Shown here: positions 23,770 to 35,780 of the stretch, piece after piece | Position numbering within the stretch: position 1 is the stretch's first letter | How the letters are laid out: every line of letters begins with the position of its first letter | From: Flavobacterium sp. BFFFF2 | Lineage (GTDB): Bacteria; Bacteroidota; Bacteroidia; Flavobacteriales; Flavobacteriaceae | Assembly (NCBI GenBank): GCA_002256385.1 | Contig: NKJD01000033.1 | Span: 1 to 37,572, forward strand | DNA: 37,572 nt | Direction of reading: 5' to 3' | Notes under the pieces: generated by a model | Databases searched by the model: none | What the model was told of the DNA's origin: nothing | What the model saw: only the letters and a program-made list of their open reading frames with translations | Translations under genes and position numbers: made by a program

Positions 23770-24324
23770 ATGACCGAAACGAATGTGAAAAAGTGGTATG
23801 TTGTCAGGGCAGTTAGCGGACAGGAAAACAAGGTTAAGTCTTATATAGAAACAGAAATTAACCGATTAGGTTTAGCTGATTTTATTGAGCAAGTATTGGT
23901 TCCTACTGAAAAGGTGGTGCAGGTACGCGATGGAAAAAAGATCTCGAAGGACAAGGTTTATTTTCCAGGCTATGTAATGATCGAAGCTAATTTAGTTGGA
24001 GAGATTCCTCATATTATTAAATCAATTACTGGTGTTATCGGTTTCTTAGGTGAAGTAAAGGGGGGAGATCCTGTTCCATTACGTATTTCTGAGGTAAATC
24101 GGATGTTGGGTAAAGTGGACGAGTTAACTGTTTCAGCCGAATCAGTACATATGATTCCATTTACAGCTGGCGAAACAGTTAAAGTAATTGATGGTCCTTT
24201 CAATGGTTTCAATGGAACTGTTGAGAAAATTAATGAAGAGAAGCGCAAATTAGAGGTAATGGTCAAAATTTTTGGACGTAAGACACCTCTTGAATTGAGT
24301 TTTATGCAAGTAGAAAAAGTATAA
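23770..24324 (+). CDS. nusG: Transcription termination/antitermination factor NusG
   Basis: A 184-residue protein that binds RNA polymerase and links it to the ribosome or Rho. The NGN domain is present (KWYVVRAVSGQENKVKSYIETEI; FPGYVMIEANL). The C-terminal KOW domain is present too (FTAGETVKVIDGPFNGFNGTVEKINEEKRKLEVMVKIFGRKTPLELSFMQVEKV). Its place between secE and rplK is standard, and length and start are normal. Confidence 0.97.
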   Translation: MTETNVKKWYVVRAVSGQENKVKSYIETEINRLGLADFIEQVLVPTEKVVQVRDGKKISKDKVYFPGYVMIEANLVGEIPHIIKSITGVIGFLGEVKGGDPVPLRISEVNRMLGKVDELTVSAESVHMIPFTAGETVKVIDGPFNGFNGTVEKINEEKRKLEVMVKIFGRKTPLELSFMQVEKV

Positions 24325-24343
24325 TTGTTACATAATCCAAATT

Positions 24344-24384
24344 CACATCAATCGCTTCCAATTGATCGATGTGCTAAATTTTTT
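24344..24384 (+). terminator. Hairpin plus T-run in the nusG-rplK gap (attenuator)
   Basis: CACATC / GATGTG (24344-24349 and 24368-24373) extends inward through one mismatch to ATCG/TGAT. It is followed by CTAAA and seven T, just before the rplK ATG at 24390. It could be a partial terminator or the site of ribosomal-protein feedback; the sequence alone does not say which. Confidence 0.5.
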
Positions 24385-24389
24385 TAAAA

Positions 24390-24836
24390 ATGGCTAAAGA
24401 AATTAGTAAAGTAGTTAAACTACAAGTTAAGGGAGGTGCCGCGAATCCATCGCCACCGGTTGGACCTGCTTTGGGAGCTGCTGGGGTTAACATCATGGAG
24501 TTTTGCAAGCAGTTTAATGCGCGAACTCAGGATCAACCCGGCAAAGTTTTACCGGTACAAATTACCGTGTACAAAGACAAATCATTTGATTTTGTTGTTA
24601 AAACGCCCCCAGCTGCTATTCAATTGTTAGATGCTGCCAAATTAAAATCGGGTTCTGGTGAACCAAACCGTCGTAAAGTCGGTAATGTCACCATTGAACA
24701 AATCACGGCAATTGCCGAAGACAAGATGGCTGATTTGAATGCATTTACAAAGGAATCCGCTGTAAGCATGATTGCCGGTACCGCCAGATCTATGGGTATA
24801 ACAGTAACCGGATATTCTCCGCTAAAGAAAGGGTAA
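24390..24836 (+). CDS. rplK: 50S ribosomal protein L11
   Basis: Binds the GTPase-associated region of 23S rRNA. The 148 residues show the N-terminal [45 protein letters not shown], and the C-terminal rRNA-binding part ending [20 protein letters not shown]. Length is a few residues above E. coli L11, as usual here. It is three bases from rplA, with the same transcript. Confidence 0.98.
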   Translation: MAKEISKVVKLQVKGGAANPSPPVGPALGAAGVNIMEFCKQFNARTQDQPGKVLPVQITVYKDKSFDFVVKTPPAAIQLLDAAKLKSGSGEPNRRKVGNVTIEQITAIAEDKMADLNAFTKESAVSMIAGTARSMGITVTGYSPLKKG

Positions 24837-24839
24837 TTT

Positions 24840-25529
24840 ATGGCAAAGTTGACAAAAAAACAAAAAGAGGCAGCTGCTAAAATTGAACGCAATCGTTTGT
24901 ATTCACTTAAAGATGCGTCTTCATTATTAAAGCAAGTTGCATCTGCAAAATTCGATGAATCCGTTGATATTTCAGTACGTTTGGGCGTTGATCCACGTAA
25001 AGCTAATCAAATGGTTCGTGGTGTTGTTGCCCTTCCACATGGAACAGGTAAAGATGTACGCGTTTTAGCATTGGTTACACCAGACAAAGAAGCTGAAGCA
25101 AAAGCTGCAGGAGCTGATTTCGTTGGATTAGATGACTTTCTTCAAAAAATTAAAGATGGTTGGACTGACGTGGATGTAATTATTACTATGCCTGCTGTAA
25201 TGGGTAAATTAGGTCCTTTAGGACGTATATTAGGCCCACGTGGTTTAATGCCAAACCCAAAAACAGGGACGGTAACCATGGAAGTTGGTAAAGCTGTAGC
25301 AGAAGTGAAAGCTGGTAAAATTGACTTTAAAGTTGATAAAACTGGTATCGTTCATGCTGGTATTGGTCGCATTTCATTTGATGCTGACAAAATTGTGGAC
25401 AATGCCCACGAAATCATTCAAACATTAATCAAATTGAAACCAACTGCAGCCAAGGGGACTTACATTAAGTCTATTCACTTGTCAAGTACGATGAGTCCTG
25501 CTATTCCTTTAGATCCGAAGGCTGTATAA
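24840..25529 (+). CDS. rplA: 50S ribosomal protein L1
   Basis: Forms the L1 stalk and, in many bacteria, represses its own rplKA message. 229 residues with [33 protein letters not shown] and the signature [30 protein letters not shown]. The C-terminal [21 protein letters not shown] is also typical. The start ATG is three bases after the rplK stop. Confidence 0.98.
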   Translation: MAKLTKKQKEAAAKIERNRLYSLKDASSLLKQVASAKFDESVDISVRLGVDPRKANQMVRGVVALPHGTGKDVRVLALVTPDKEAEAKAAGADFVGLDDFLQKIKDGWTDVDVIITMPAVMGKLGPLGRILGPRGLMPNPKTGTVTMEVGKAVAEVKAGKIDFKVDKTGIVHAGIGRISFDADKIVDNAHEIIQTLIKLKPTAAKGTYIKSIHLSSTMSPAIPLDPKAV

Positions 25530-25552
25530 TTGGTAGTTAAAATTTTTGCATT

Positions 25553-26047
25553 ATGACAAGAGAAGAAAAATCCATTGCGATAGAAAATTTAACTGCAAAG
25601 TTGGCTGAATCGAATATCATTTATATTGCTGATACTTCAGGTTTGGATGCTGAAACAACGTCTAATTTACGTCATGCTTGTTTCAAAGCAGACATTACGT
25701 TAGAAGTAGTTAAAAACACCCTATTGACGAAAGCCATGCAGGCTTCAGCTAGTGATTTTGGTGATTTGCCATCTGTACTTAAGGGTACTTCGGCACTGAT
25801 GATGGGAACCATTGCCAACGCACCAGCTAAAATTATTAAAGATTTCCGTAGAAAATCTGATAAACCAGTTCTTAAAGGAGCCTATATAAATAGTGAAATT
25901 TATATTGGAGACAACGAATTAGAGGGCTTAGCGGCTTTAAAATCAAAAGAAGAGCTTGTTGGAGAAATCATCGGATTACTTCAGTCTCCGGCTCGACGCA
26001 TTATTTCAGCTTTGTTGAAACATGCTGAAGAAAAAGGGGCAGAATAA
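25553..26047 (+). CDS. rplJ: 50S ribosomal protein L10
   Basis: Anchors the L7/L12 dimers on the ribosome. A 164-residue protein with MTREEKSIAIENLTAKLAES, VVKNTLLTKAMQ and the C-terminal helix that binds L12 (LLQSPARRIISALLKHAEEK). Only 23 bases separate it from rplA, so any L10 autoregulatory leader would have to lie partly within rplA. Confidence 0.97.
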   Translation: MTREEKSIAIENLTAKLAESNIIYIADTSGLDAETTSNLRHACFKADITLEVVKNTLLTKAMQASASDFGDLPSVLKGTSALMMGTIANAPAKIIKDFRRKSDKPVLKGAYINSEIYIGDNELEGLAALKSKEELVGEIIGLLQSPARRIISALLKHAEEKGAE

Positions 26048-26102
26048 TAAATCATTGAGCACAAAAAAACAATTATAATAAAAAAACTAAAACGATAGAA
26101 AA

Positions 26103-26474
26103 ATGGCAGATTTGAAACAATTCGCAGAACAATTAGTTAACTTAACTGTTAAAGAAGTTAATGAATTAGCAACCATATTGAAAGATGAGTATGGAATTGA
26201 GCCTGCTGCTGCTGCTGTAGTAATGGCCGGTGGTGGTGGTGATGCTGCTGCTGTTGAAGAACAAACAGAATTTACAGTAGTATTAAAAGAGGCTGGAGCT
26301 TCTAAATTAGCAGTTGTTAAGGTAGTAAAAGAACTTACAGGTCTTGGTCTTAAAGAGGCAAAAGACATTGTTGATGGTGCACCATCAAATGTAAAAGAAG
26401 GAGTTTCTAAAGCTGAGGCTGAAGGTTTGAAAAAATCTTTAGAAGATGCAGGAGCGGTGGTTGAGTTGAAGTAA
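26103..26474 (+). CDS. rplL: 50S ribosomal protein L7/L12
   Basis: The acidic stalk protein that recruits translation factors. 123 residues. It has an N-terminal dimer domain ([34 protein letters not shown]), an Ala/Gly-rich hinge (about 38-53) and the C-terminal domain ([55 protein letters not shown]). Codons are strongly biased to A/T endings, as in tuf. It is followed by a long hairpin before rpoB. Confidence 0.98.
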   Translation: MADLKQFAEQLVNLTVKEVNELATILKDEYGIEPAAAAVVMAGGGGDAAAVEEQTEFTVVLKEAGASKLAVVKVVKELTGLGLKEAKDIVDGAPSNVKEGVSKAEAEGLKKSLEDAGAVVELK

Positions 26475-26496
26475 TTCAATATCCGTTTATATTACA

Positions 26497-26539
26497 GGTT
26501 TAGGTCTTGGGTTAATCACTCAATGACCTAAACCATTTT
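26497..26539 (+). terminator. Attenuator-like hairpin between rplL and rpoB
   Basis: GGTTTAGGTC (26497-26506) and GACCTAAACC (26525-26534) pair perfectly over 10 bp and can extend inward by TTG/CAA past a bulged T. A run of only five T follows. A weak terminator here would lower rpoBC expression relative to the ribosomal proteins, as the rplL-rpoB attenuator does in E. coli. Confidence 0.65.
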
Positions 26540-26597
26540 TCGTATAATTTCGTTATACGTTTTTCATTTTTACTTTAAATCAAAATTTTGTCCATTG

Positions 26598-29500
26598 ATG
26601 ATAACAAATCAGACTGAAAGATTGAGTTTTGCCTCAACGAAGAATATCCCTCAGTACCCTGATTTTCTGGATATTCAGATCAAATCTTTCCGCGATTTTT
26701 TCCAATTGGAAACGAAACCGGAAGAACGGGGCAAAGAAGGGTTGTATAACACCTTCATGGAAAATTTTCCAATTACGGATACACGCAATCAATTCGTTTT
26801 GGAATTCTTGGATTATTTCGTGGATCCACCGCGTTATTCTATTCAAGAATGTATCGAGCGCGGACTCACTTATAGTGTGCCTTTAAAAGCTCGTTTAAAA
26901 TTGTATTGTACCGATCCAGAACATGAAGATTTTGAAACGATTGTTCAGGACGTGTATTTGGGAACCATTCCATACATGACCCCAAGCGGTACTTTTGTCA
27001 TTAATGGCGCCGAACGAGTAGTTGTATCGCAATTACACCGTTCACCAGGTGTGTTTTTTGGCCAATCATTCCATGCCAACGGAACCAAATTATATTCGGC
27101 GCGTGTTATTCCATTCAAAGGTTCTTGGATTGAATTTGCGACGGATATCAATAATGTGATGTACGCATACATTGATCGTAAAAAGAAATTGCCTGTTACT
27201 ACCTTGTTTCGTGCAATTGGATTTGAACGCGATAAAGATATTTTAGAAATATTTGACTTAGCGGAAGAAATCAAAGTTTCAAAAGCAAGTTTAAAAAAAT
27301 ACGTTGGTCGAAAGTTAGCAGCAAGGGTTTTAAATACTTGGCATGAAGATTTCGTGGATGAAGACACAGGTGAAGTAGTTTCGATTGAAAGAAATGAAAT
27401 TATTTTAGATCGTGATACCTTGATCGACAAAGACAATGTGGAGCAAATATTGGATGCCAATGTTAAAACCATATTGTTGCACAAAGAGGACAACAACCAA
27501 GCCGATTACGCGATCATTCACAATACGCTTCAAAAAGATCCAACCAATTCTGAAAAAGAAGCGGTGGAGCATATTTATCGACAATTGCGTAATGCAGAAC
27601 CACCTGATGAAGAAACAGCTCGTGGAATCATTGATAAATTATTCTTCTCTGATCAGCGTTATAATTTAGGTGAAGTTGGTCGTTACCGAATGAATAAAAA
27701 ACTCAATTTGGACATTCCAATTGAGAAGCAAGTGTTGACTAAAGAAGACATCATCACTATTGTGAAGTATTTGATTGAATTGATCAATTCCAAAGCGGAA
27801 ATTGATGATATCGATCACTTGTCAAACCGCCGTGTACGTACGGTTGGGGAGCAATTATCACAACAATTTGGTGTTGGTTTAGCGCGTATGGCTCGTACCA
27901 TTCGTGAAAGAATGAACGTACGTGATAACGAGGTGTTTACTCCTATTGATTTGATCAATGCGAAAACCTTGTCTTCCGTAATCAATTCATTCTTTGGAAC
28001 GAATCAGTTGTCGCAGTTTATGGATCAAACCAATCCTTTGGCCGAAATTACACACAAACGTCGTTTGTCTGCATTAGGTCCTGGTGGTTTATCTAGAGAG
28101 CGTGCTGGTTTTGAGGTGCGTGACGTTCACTATACACACTACGGACGTTTATGTCCAATTGAAACGCCTGAGGGTCCAAACATTGGTTTGATTTCCTCAC
28201 TGGGTGTATATGCCAAAGTAAATGGTATGGGATTCATTGAAACCCCATATCGCAAAGTGACCAATGGAGTTATTGACCTAAAAACGACGCCAGTATATTT
28301 AAGTGCTGAAGAAGAAGAAGGTAAATTAATTGCCCAGGCCAACATTGAAATGGATGAAAATGGTAAAATTCTTGCTGAGAAAGTAATTGCTCGGGAAGAA
28401 GGCGATTTCCCGGTAGTGGAACCACACGTGGTGCACTATACGGATGTGGCACCAAACCAAATCGCTTCTATTTCGGCTTCATTGATTCCGTTTTTGGAAC
28501 ATGATGATGCGAACCGTGCATTGATGGGATCAAACATGATGCGTCAAGCGGTTCCCTTATTACGTCCAGAATCGCCAATTGTTGGAACGGGACTTGAAAG
28601 ACAAGTTGCTTCTGATTCGCGTGTATTGATTAACGCAGAAGGTAATGGTACTGTTGAATATGTTGATGCCAATAAAATCATCATCAAGTATGACCGTACC
28701 GATACAGAGCGTTTGATTAGCTTTGAAGTAGATGAAAAGACATACTTTTTGACGAAATTTCAAAAAACCAATCAAAGCACAACCATCAACTTGAAACCTA
28801 TTGTTCGCAATGGAGATCGAGTAGCTAAAGGGCAAGTACTTTGTGAAGGTTACGCTACGCAAACAGGCGAATTGGCCTTAGGTCGTAACCTTAAAGTGGC
28901 TTTTATGCCATGGAAAGGGTACAACTTTGAAGATGCGATCGTGATTTCTGAAAAAGTAGTTCGTGATGATATCTTCACCTCCATTCACATTGATGATTAT
29001 TCATTGGAAGTTCGAGATACCAAGTTAGGTAACGAAGAATTAACCAATGACATTCCGAACGTTTCAGAAGAAGCAACCAAAGATTTGGATGAAAACGGAA
29101 TGATCCGCATTGGTGCCGACGTAAAACCTGGCGATATTCTAATCGGAAAAATCACGCCAAAAGGAGAGTCTGATCCGACACCTGAAGAAAAGCTTTTACG
29201 TGCCATTTTTGGTGACAAAGCGGGCGATGTGAAAGATGCATCTTTAAAAGCACCCCCGTCTTTAAACGGTGTGGTTTTAGATAAAAAATTATTTTCTCGT
29301 GCTGTTAAGGACAAGAAAAAGCGTACCAAAGATAAAGATGATTTGACGTCTTTAGAAATGGAATTTGAAGTCAAATTTGTTGAGTTAAAAGACAAGTTGA
29401 TCGAGAAATTGTTCACGATTGTGAATGGAAAAACATCTCAAGGTGTAATGAATGATTTGGGTGAAGAAGTATTGCCAAAAGGCAAAAAATACACCCAAAA

Positions 29501-30410
29501 GATGTTGTATGCTGTGGATGATTTTGCCCATTTAACAAAGGGACAGTGGGTTGCAGACGATGAAACCAACAAGTTGGTCAATGATTTGATTCACAATTAC
29601 AAAATCAAATTGAATGACCTTCAAGGTGCTTTGCGCCGTGAAAAATTCACCATTACAGTAGGAGACGAACTACCAGCTGGTATTTTGAAACTTGCTAAAG
29701 TATATATCGCCAAAAAACGTAAGTTAAAAGTAGGTGATAAAATGGCGGGACGTCACGGTAACAAAGGTATTGTTGCAAGAATTGTTCGTGATGAAGATAT
29801 GCCATTCCTAGAAGACGGAACACCTGTTGATGTGGTATTGAACCCGTTAGGGGTACCATCGAGGATGAACATTGGGCAAATTTACGAGACGGTATTAGGC
29901 TGGGCTGGATTAAAATTAGGACGCAAATTTGCTACGCCTATTTTTGATGGCGCCACTCTTGACCAGATCAATGAATTAACCGATGAGGCAGGTATTCCGC
30001 GCTTTGGTCATACTTATTTGTATGATGGAGGTACTGGAGAGCGTTTTCACCAAGCAGCTACAGTGGGTGTGATTTACATGCTTAAACTGGGTCACATGGT
30101 TGATGATAAAATGCACGCCCGTTCAATTGGACCATACTCATTAATTACACAACAACCTTTGGGTGGTAAAGCCCAGTTTGGTGGTCAGCGTTTTGGTGAA
30201 ATGGAGGTTTGGGCACTTGAAGCCTACGGGGCATCAAGTACATTGCGTGAAATTTTAACAGTGAAATCAGATGACGTTGTTGGACGTGCCAAAACGTATG
30301 AGGCCATTGTTAAAGGAGAAACCATGCCAGAACCAGGATTGCCAGAATCTTTCAATGTATTGATGCACGAATTGAAAGGACTAGGACTAGATATCCGTTT
30401 AGAAGAATAA
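26598..30410 (+). CDS. rpoB: DNA-directed RNA polymerase subunit beta
   Basis: The catalytic beta subunit, about 1270 residues, normal for Bacteroidota. Visible landmarks are the rifampicin region ([47 protein letters not shown]), [13 protein letters not shown], and the [17 protein letters not shown] active-site stretch. The C-terminal clamp is [19 protein letters not shown]. The rifampicin-region residues appear wild type ([14 protein letters not shown]). A TTG directly precedes the ATG at 26598; the ATG gives the typical [11 protein letters not shown] start. Confidence 0.98.
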   Translation: MITNQTERLSFASTKNIPQYPDFLDIQIKSFRDFFQLETKPEERGKEGLYNTFMENFPITDTRNQFVLEFLDYFVDPPRYSIQECIERGLTYSVPLKARLKLYCTDPEHEDFETIVQDVYLGTIPYMTPSGTFVINGAERVVVSQLHRSPGVFFGQSFHANGTKLYSARVIPFKGSWIEFATDINNVMYAYIDRKKKLPVTTLFRAIGFERDKDILEIFDLAEEIKVSKASLKKYVGRKLAARVLNTWHEDFVDEDTGEVVSIERNEIILDRDTLIDKDNVEQILDANVKTILLHKEDNNQADYAIIHNTLQKDPTNSEKEAVEHIYRQLRNAEPPDEETARGIIDKLFFSDQRYNLGEVGRYRMNKKLNLDIPIEKQVLTKEDIITIVKYLIELINSKAEIDDIDHLSNRRVRTVGEQLSQQFGVGLARMARTIRERMNVRDNEVFTPIDLINAKTLSSVINSFFGTNQLSQFMDQTNPLAEITHKRRLSALGPGGLSRERAGFEVRDVHYTHYGRLCPIETPEGPNIGLISSLGVYAKVNGMGFIETPYRKVTNGVIDLKTTPVYLSAEEEEGKLIAQANIEMDENGKILAEKVIAREEGDFPVVEPHVVHYTDVAPNQIASISASLIPFLEHDDANRALMGSNMMRQAVPLLRPESPIVGTGLERQVASDSRVLINAEGNGTVEYVDANKIIIKYDRTDTERLISFEVDEKTYFLTKFQKTNQSTTINLKPIVRNGDRVAKGQVLCEGYATQTGELALGRNLKVAFMPWKGYNFEDAIVISEKVVRDDIFTSIHIDDYSLEVRDTKLGNEELTNDIPNVSEEATKDLDENGMIRIGADVKPGDILIGKITPKGESDPTPEEKLLRAIFGDKAGDVKDASLKAPPSLNGVVLDKKLFSRAVKDKKKRTKDKDDLTSLEMEFEVKFVELKDKLIEKLFTIVNGKTSQGVMNDLGEEVLPKGKKYTQKMLYAVDDFAHLTKGQWVADDETNKLVNDLIHNYKIKLNDLQGALRREKFTITVGDELPAGILKLAKVYIAKKRKLKVGDKMAGRHGNKGIVARIVRDEDMPFLEDGTPVDVVLNPLGVPSRMNIGQIYETVLGWAGLKLGRKFATPIFDGATLDQINELTDEAGIPRFGHTYLYDGGTGERFHQAATVGVIYMLKLGHMVDDKMHARSIGPYSLITQQPLGGKAQFGGQRFGEMEVWALEAYGASSTLREILTVKSDDVVGRAKTYEAIVKGETMPEPGLPESFNVLMHELKGLGLDIRLEE

Positions 30411-30444
30411 TGCGTCATCATCCATCTCAAAAATTGTTACGACT

Positions 30445-33400
30445 ATGATGAGTAGAAATAATAAAGATAAAAACACCATTAAGAGATTTAATCGAATCTC
30501 TATTGGTTTAGCTTCTCCTGAGGCCATTTTGGCTGAATCACGTGGAGAGGTTTTAAAGCCGGAAACAATTAATTACCGGACCCACAAACCAGAACGTGAT
30601 GGGTTGTTCTGTGAGCGTATTTTTGGTCCTGTAAAGGATTATGAGTGTGCTTGTGGTAAATATAAAAGAATCCGTTATAAAGGCATTGTTTGCGACCGAT
30701 GTGGCGTTGAAGTAACTGAGAAAAAAGTACGTCGCGACCGTGTTGGACACATCAATTTGGTGGTTCCGATTGCACATATCTGGTATTTCCGTTCATTGCC
30801 AAACAAAATTGGTTATTTATTAGGTCTTCCGTCTAAGAAATTGGACATGATTATCTATTATGAGCGCTATGTGGTTATTCAAGCTGGTATCGCTAAAAAT
30901 GCCGAAGGGGATGCACTTAAAAAACTCGACTTTTTAACAGAAGAAGAATATTTGACCATATTGGACAGCCTCCCAATGGAGAACCAATATTTGGACGAAA
31001 ATGACCCGAACAAGTTTATCGCTAAAATGGGTGCAGAGTGTATTATGGACTTGTTGACGCGGATCGATTTGGATGCTTTGTCTTATGAGTTACGTCACAA
31101 TGCAAACAATGAAACGTCCAAACAACGTAAAACCGAAGCCCTTAAACGACTACAAGTGGTCGAGGCTTTGCGTGAGGCGAACTTGAACAAAGAAAACCGC
31201 CCAGAATGGATGGTTTTAAAAGTAATTCCAGTTATTCCGCCAGAATTGCGTCCGTTGGTGCCATTAGATGGTGGTCGTTTTGCTACTTCCGATTTAAATG
31301 ACTTATACCGACGCGTAATTATTCGTAATAACCGTTTGAAACGTTTGATGGAAATCAAAGCGCCAGAGGTGATTTTGCGCAACGAAAAAAGGATGCTTCA
31401 AGAAGCAGTGGATTCGTTGTTTGACAACACCCGCAAAGCTTCGGCGGTTAAAACAGAATCGAATCGGCCATTGAAATCCCTTTCAGATTCATTGAAAGGA
31501 AAACAAGGTCGTTTCCGTCAGAATTTGTTAGGAAAAAGGGTGGATTATTCGGCTCGTTCGGTAATCGTCGTTGGTCCAGAATTAAAAATGTTTGAATGTG
31601 GTTTGCCAAAAGATATGGCAGCTGAACTATACAAACCATTTGTGATTAGAAAACTGATTGAACGCGGCATTGTAAAAACCGTAAAATCAGCCAAGAAGAT
31701 CATTGATAAAAAAGAACCGGTAGTTTGGGATATTCTTGAAAACGTCATTAAAGGTCACCCTGTTTTATTAAACCGGGCTCCTACTTTGCACCGTTTGGGA
31801 ATCCAAGCATTCCAACCTAAATTGATTGAAGGAAAAGCGATTCAGTTGCACCCATTAACTTGTACTGCATTTAATGCGGATTTTGATGGGGATCAGATGG
31901 CGGTGCATTTGCCTTTGGGTCCAGAAGCGATTCTGGAGTCGCAGTTGTTGATGTTGGCTTCTCATAATATTTTGAATCCAGCCAATGGCGCGCCAATCAC
32001 CGTACCTTCTCAAGACATGGTTTTGGGTCTGTATTACATGACCAAAGAGCGTTTGTCAACCGACGAAGTTAAAATTAAAGGCGAAGGCCAAACATTTTAT
32101 TCAGCTGAAGAAGTAAATATTGCATTGAACGAAGGCCGATTGGAATTGAATGCGCGCATTAAAATTCGTGCAAAAGATTACAATGCAGATGGCGTTTTGG
32201 TTAATCAAATCATTCAAACAACCGCGGGTCGTGTGTTGTTTAATGAGGTGGTTCCAGAAGTGGCCGGTTACATCAATGAAGTATTGACCAAAAAGTCATT
32301 GCGTGATATTATCGGTAAAATTTTATCGGTAACCAACGTACCAACCACTGCTGAATTCCTTGATAACATCAAAGATATGGGGTACAAATTTGCCTTCAGA
32401 GGTGGATTGTCCTTCAGTTTGGGTGATATCATTATTCCAGAACAAAAACAACCGCTTATTGCCCAAGCCAACGAGCAAGTGGAAGGAATCACCATGAATT
32501 ATAACATGGGATTGATTACCAACAATGAGCGATACAATCAGGTTATTGACGTGTGGACTTCCACCAATGCGCAACTGACCGAATTGGCCATGAAAAATAT
32601 TCGTGAAGACCAACAAGGTTTCAACTCAGTATATATGATGTTGGATTCAGGAGCGAGGGGTTCAAAAGAACAGATTCGTCAGTTAACTGGTATGCGTGGT
32701 TTGATGGCTAAGCCAAAAAAATCGACTGCTGGTGGGGGTGAAATTATTGAAAATCCAATTCTTTCAAACTTTAAAGAAGGTTTGTCCATTTTGGAATACT
32801 TTATTTCAACACACGGTGCGCGTAAAGGACTAGCAGATACCGCTTTGAAAACGGCAGATGCGGGTTACTTGACCAGACGTTTACATGACGTTTCGCAAGA
32901 TGTGATTGTCAATTCAGTTGATTGTGGCACTTTACGAGGCGTGGATGTTTCGGCATTAAAGAAAAATGAGGAAATCGTTGAAACTTTAGGGGAACGTATT
33001 TTAGGTCGTGTTGCTTTGCAAGATGTCATTAATCCGTTGACCAATGAAGTGTTGGTTCGCGCTGGTGAAGAAATTACAGAAGCTTTTGTGCGTGCCATTA
33101 ATGAATCGCCACTTGAAAGAGTGGAAGTTCGTTCACCTCTTACTTGTGAGGCTGGTAAAGGGATTTGCGCCAAATGTTATGGACGTAACCTTGCCACCGG
33201 CCGCATGACCCAACGTGGAGAAGCGGTGGGTGTAATTGCTGCACAGTCAATTGGGGAGCCGGGTACACAGCTTACGTTACGTACGTTCCACGTGGGAGGT
33301 ACTGCAGGTAATATTTCTGAGGAATCAAGCATTTTGACTCGTTTTGCAGGTCGTTTAGAAATTGAAGACTTGAAAACAGTGAAAGGCGAAGATTCAGAAG

Positions 33401-34749
33401 GCAACAATGTTGATATTGTTGTTTCTCGTTCGACTGAGTTAAAATTAATTGATGTTAAAACAGGTATTATTTTAAATACCCATAATATTCCTTACGGATC
33501 GAGCATTTTTGTGAAAGACGGTGACGTGTTAGATAAAGGTGCCATGATTTGTAAATGGGATCCATATAATGGGGTAATTGTTTCTGAGTTTACGGGTAAA
33601 ATCGAGTACGAAGACCTAGAACAAGGACAATCATTCCAAGTAGAAATCGATGAGCAAACAGGCTTCCAAGAAAAAGTAATTTCTGAGGCACGTAACAAAA
33701 AATTGATTCCAACTTTGCATATTTATGGCAAAGACGGTGAAATGATCCGTTCATACAACTTACCAGTAGGGGCTCACTTAATGGTAGAAGATGGGGAGAA
33801 AATCAAGGCTGGTAAAGTGTTGGTTAAAATTCCACGTCGTTCTTCAAAAGCGGGTGATATTACAGGAGGTTTACCAAGGATTACTGAGTTACTTGAAGCA
33901 CGTAATCCATCGAATCCGGCTGTTGTGTCTGAAATTGATGGGGTAGTGAGCTTTGGTAAAATTAAACGAGGGAATCGTGAAATTGTCATCGAATCGAAGT
34001 TTGGTGAAGTGAAAAAGTATTTAGTGAAGTTGTCGAACCAAATTTTGGTACAAGAAAATGACTTTATTAGAGCGGGAGTACCTTTGTCAGATGGCGCTAT
34101 TACACCAGAAGACATCTTGAGAATTCAAGGTCCTTCGGCAGTTCAACAATACTTAGTGAATGAAATTCAAGAGGTTTACCGCTTACAAGGGGTAAAAATC
34201 AATGACAAACACTTTGAGGTGGTGATCCGTCAAATGATGCGTAAAGTGCAAATTCAAGATCCGGGAGATACCTTGTTCCTTGAAGAGCAATTGGCACATA
34301 CCAGTGATTTTATTGCTGAAAATGACAAATTGTATGGCATGAAAGTGGTGGAAGATGCAGGTGACTCTGCTCATTTGAAACCAGGTCAAATTGTGTCGCC
34401 ACGTGATTTGCGCGATGAGAATTCATTGCTCAAACGCAACGACCAACAGTTGGTTACGGCTCGTGAAGCCATTCCTGCTACGGCTACGCCAATTTTACAA
34501 GGTATTACACGTGCTTCGTTGCAAACCAAATCATTTATTTCGGCTGCCTCGTTCCAAGAGACTACGAAAGTGTTGAATGAAGCAGCAGTGGCTGGTAAAA
34601 TTGACACGCTTGAAGGTTTGAAAGAGAATGTCATTGTAGGTCATAGAATTCCGGCAGGTACGGGTATGCGTGATTACGATCATATTTTGGTAGGCACGAA
34701 AGATGAGTTTAAAGAATTGTCTGTTAACAAAGAAGAATATAGCTACTAA
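30445..34749 (+). CDS. rpoC: DNA-directed RNA polymerase subunit beta'
   Basis: The other half of the catalytic cleft, 1434 residues. It has the N-terminal zinc site ([25 protein letters not shown]), the metal-binding active site [15 protein letters not shown], and the bridge helix and trigger loop ([38 protein letters not shown]). The second zinc site is CGTLRG...[13 protein letters not shown]. Two ATGs in a row (30445 and 30448) leave the start uncertain by one codon. It is co-transcribed with rpoB (34-base gap) and followed one base later by the DUF3467 gene. Confidence 0.98.
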   Translation: MMSRNNKDKNTIKRFNRISIGLASPEAILAESRGEVLKPETINYRTHKPERDGLFCERIFGPVKDYECACGKYKRIRYKGIVCDRCGVEVTEKKVRRDRVGHINLVVPIAHIWYFRSLPNKIGYLLGLPSKKLDMIIYYERYVVIQAGIAKNAEGDALKKLDFLTEEEYLTILDSLPMENQYLDENDPNKFIAKMGAECIMDLLTRIDLDALSYELRHNANNETSKQRKTEALKRLQVVEALREANLNKENRPEWMVLKVIPVIPPELRPLVPLDGGRFATSDLNDLYRRVIIRNNRLKRLMEIKAPEVILRNEKRMLQEAVDSLFDNTRKASAVKTESNRPLKSLSDSLKGKQGRFRQNLLGKRVDYSARSVIVVGPELKMFECGLPKDMAAELYKPFVIRKLIERGIVKTVKSAKKIIDKKEPVVWDILENVIKGHPVLLNRAPTLHRLGIQAFQPKLIEGKAIQLHPLTCTAFNADFDGDQMAVHLPLGPEAILESQLLMLASHNILNPANGAPITVPSQDMVLGLYYMTKERLSTDEVKIKGEGQTFYSAEEVNIALNEGRLELNARIKIRAKDYNADGVLVNQIIQTTAGRVLFNEVVPEVAGYINEVLTKKSLRDIIGKILSVTNVPTTAEFLDNIKDMGYKFAFRGGLSFSLGDIIIPEQKQPLIAQANEQVEGITMNYNMGLITNNERYNQVIDVWTSTNAQLTELAMKNIREDQQGFNSVYMMLDSGARGSKEQIRQLTGMRGLMAKPKKSTAGGGEIIENPILSNFKEGLSILEYFISTHGARKGLADTALKTADAGYLTRRLHDVSQDVIVNSVDCGTLRGVDVSALKKNEEIVETLGERILGRVALQDVINPLTNEVLVRAGEEITEAFVRAINESPLERVEVRSPLTCEAGKGICAKCYGRNLATGRMTQRGEAVGVIAAQSIGEPGTQLTLRTFHVGGTAGNISEESSILTRFAGRLEIEDLKTVKGEDSEGNNVDIVVSRSTELKLIDVKTGIILNTHNIPYGSSIFVKDGDVLDKGAMICKWDPYNGVIVSEFTGKIEYEDLEQGQSFQVEIDEQTGFQEKVISEARNKKLIPTLHIYGKDGEMIRSYNLPVGAHLMVEDGEKIKAGKVLVKIPRRSSKAGDITGGLPRITELLEARNPSNPAVVSEIDGVVSFGKIKRGNREIVIESKFGEVKKYLVKLSNQILVQENDFIRAGVPLSDGAITPEDILRIQGPSAVQQYLVNEIQEVYRLQGVKINDKHFEVVIRQMMRKVQIQDPGDTLFLEEQLAHTSDFIAENDKLYGMKVVEDAGDSAHLKPGQIVSPRDLRDENSLLKRNDQQLVTAREAIPATATPILQGITRASLQTKSFISAASFQETTKVLNEAAVAGKIDTLEGLKENVIVGHRIPAGTGMRDYDHILVGTKDEFKELSVNKEEYSY

Positions 34750-34750
34750 G

Positions 34751-35059
34751 ATGGAAGAGAATCAACAAGATGGACAATTCAGTATTGAATTGGACGAATC
34801 AACCGCCGAGGGAACCTATTCTAATTTGGCCATTATCAACCATTCTGCTTCTGAGTTCATTGTAGATTTTGTATCTATTATGCCTGGGATGCCGAAAGCA
34901 AAAGTAAAATCGCGGATAGTGTTGACCCCGCAACACGCCAAGCGTTTTTTGAAAGCATTGGCTGATAACGTCCACCGATTCGAGAAATCGAACGGCGAGA
35001 TTCAGGACACAGAGCAACCGCCCTTTCCAATGAATTTTGGTCCAACAGGACAAGCATAA
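34751..35059 (+). CDS. DUF3467 protein
   Basis: A 102-residue acidic protein (MEENQQDGQFSIELDESTAEG...) with the DUF3467 core YSNLAIINHSASEFIVDFVSIMPGMPKAKVKSRIVLTPQHAKRFLKALADNV. Genes of this family regularly follow rpoC in Bacteroidota, but no function is established. The reading frame begins inside rpoC; the ATG one base after the rpoC stop is the natural, translationally coupled start. A strong terminator closes the operon just after it. Confidence 0.9.
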   Translation: MEENQQDGQFSIELDESTAEGTYSNLAIINHSASEFIVDFVSIMPGMPKAKVKSRIVLTPQHAKRFLKALADNVHRFEKSNGEIQDTEQPPFPMNFGPTGQA

Positions 35060-35066
35060 ATAAAGA

Positions 35067-35092
35067 AACCCGCTTATACAGCGGGTTTTTTT
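35067..35092 (+). terminator. Terminator of the rpoBC operon
   Basis: AACCCGC / GCGGGTT (7 bp perfect, loop of seven) is followed by seven T in total, 8 bases after the DUF3467 stop. Confidence 0.92.
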
Positions 35093-35121
35093 GTGGGGTT
35101 CATCAGATAGAATTTTAGTCT

Positions 35122-35343
35122 AAAAGAAAGGGCCTGTTTGGCTCGGATACAAGGTCATTTTTTCCTGCGGTCTACAAAAGCATTTTGTTCTTGCTTGATT
35201 GTTTTTCATAAGACCTCTTGCTTTATGCATGATGTCCTTCTACTGATTCACGTTTTTGTTCATTTTCTTTGCTGGCCCAAAGAAAACGAACCAAAAGAAA
35301 GGGCCTTTTTGGCCCGCATAAAAGGTCATTTTTGCCTTCGGCA
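35122..35343. repeat. Pair of about 50-bp imperfect direct repeats
   Basis: AAAAGAAAGGGCC begins at 35122 and again at 35293. The copies stay alignable for about 50 bases (ending near 35175 and 35343). The second holds a GGGCC-TTTTT-GGCCC hairpin and ends with GCC-TTC-GGC. Confidence 0.7.
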
Positions 35344-35381
35344 AAACCAGTTTAATCTGTCCTTTATTATTGTTTTTTATA

Positions 35382-35645
35382 GGTCAGATTGAATCACCTT
35401 TTCTTTATTTGTGTTTGCTGCGCAAACTGGTTTTTAGTGGTGATGTAAGCTCCCTTTTATATTATTTTTTATTGGTGAGCTTGAATCACCTTTTCTTTAA
35501 TTGGGTTTGCTTCGCAAACTGGTTTTTAGTAGTGATGTAAGCTGCGCTTGTTTATTGTTTTTTATTGGTCAGCTTGAATCACCTTTTCTTTAATTGTGTT
35601 TGCTGCGCAAACTGGTTTTTAGTGGTGATGTTTCAAGCTGAAAAT
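35382..35645. repeat. Three tandem 92-93-bp units, each with a GTTTGC-GCAAAC hairpin
   Basis: Units start at 35382, 35474 and 35567 (the last is shorter). Each has AATCACCTTTTCTTT, a hairpin GTTTGC-TGC-GCAAAC or GTTTGC-TTC-GCAAAC, then CTGGTTTTTAGT and a GTGATG. In the third unit the flanks TCAGCTTGAA (35569-35578) and TTCAAGCTGA (35632-35641) pair as well, making one large cruciform. Confidence 0.85.
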
Positions 35646-35707
35646 CCCTTTTTCTAAAAACTAGCATCTAATAAATTACCAATTTAATTCATAAGTAATA
35701 AAGTACC

Positions 35708-35731
35708 GGACTTCCACTGGAAGTCCTCCTC
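35708..35731. repeat. CCACTGG hairpin with CCTCCTCT tail
   Basis: GGACTTCC-ACT-GGAAGTCC is a perfect 8-bp stem around the loop ACT, preceded by GTACC and followed by TCCTCT. It is a distant copy of the 6284-6357 family with different stem arms. Confidence 0.85.
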
Positions 35732-35780
35732 TATATATCATAGGCTTCAGGATTTTTGCCGGCTTGAAAAACCTATGACA

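Noticed and set aside
35138..35392. An 84-codon open frame in the repeat field
   Set aside because: It runs through direct repeats and hairpins, with no recognisable domain and no start context.
35382..35645. A CRISPR array
   Set aside because: The units are 92-93 bp with no short repeat/unique spacer alternation, and no cas gene is present.
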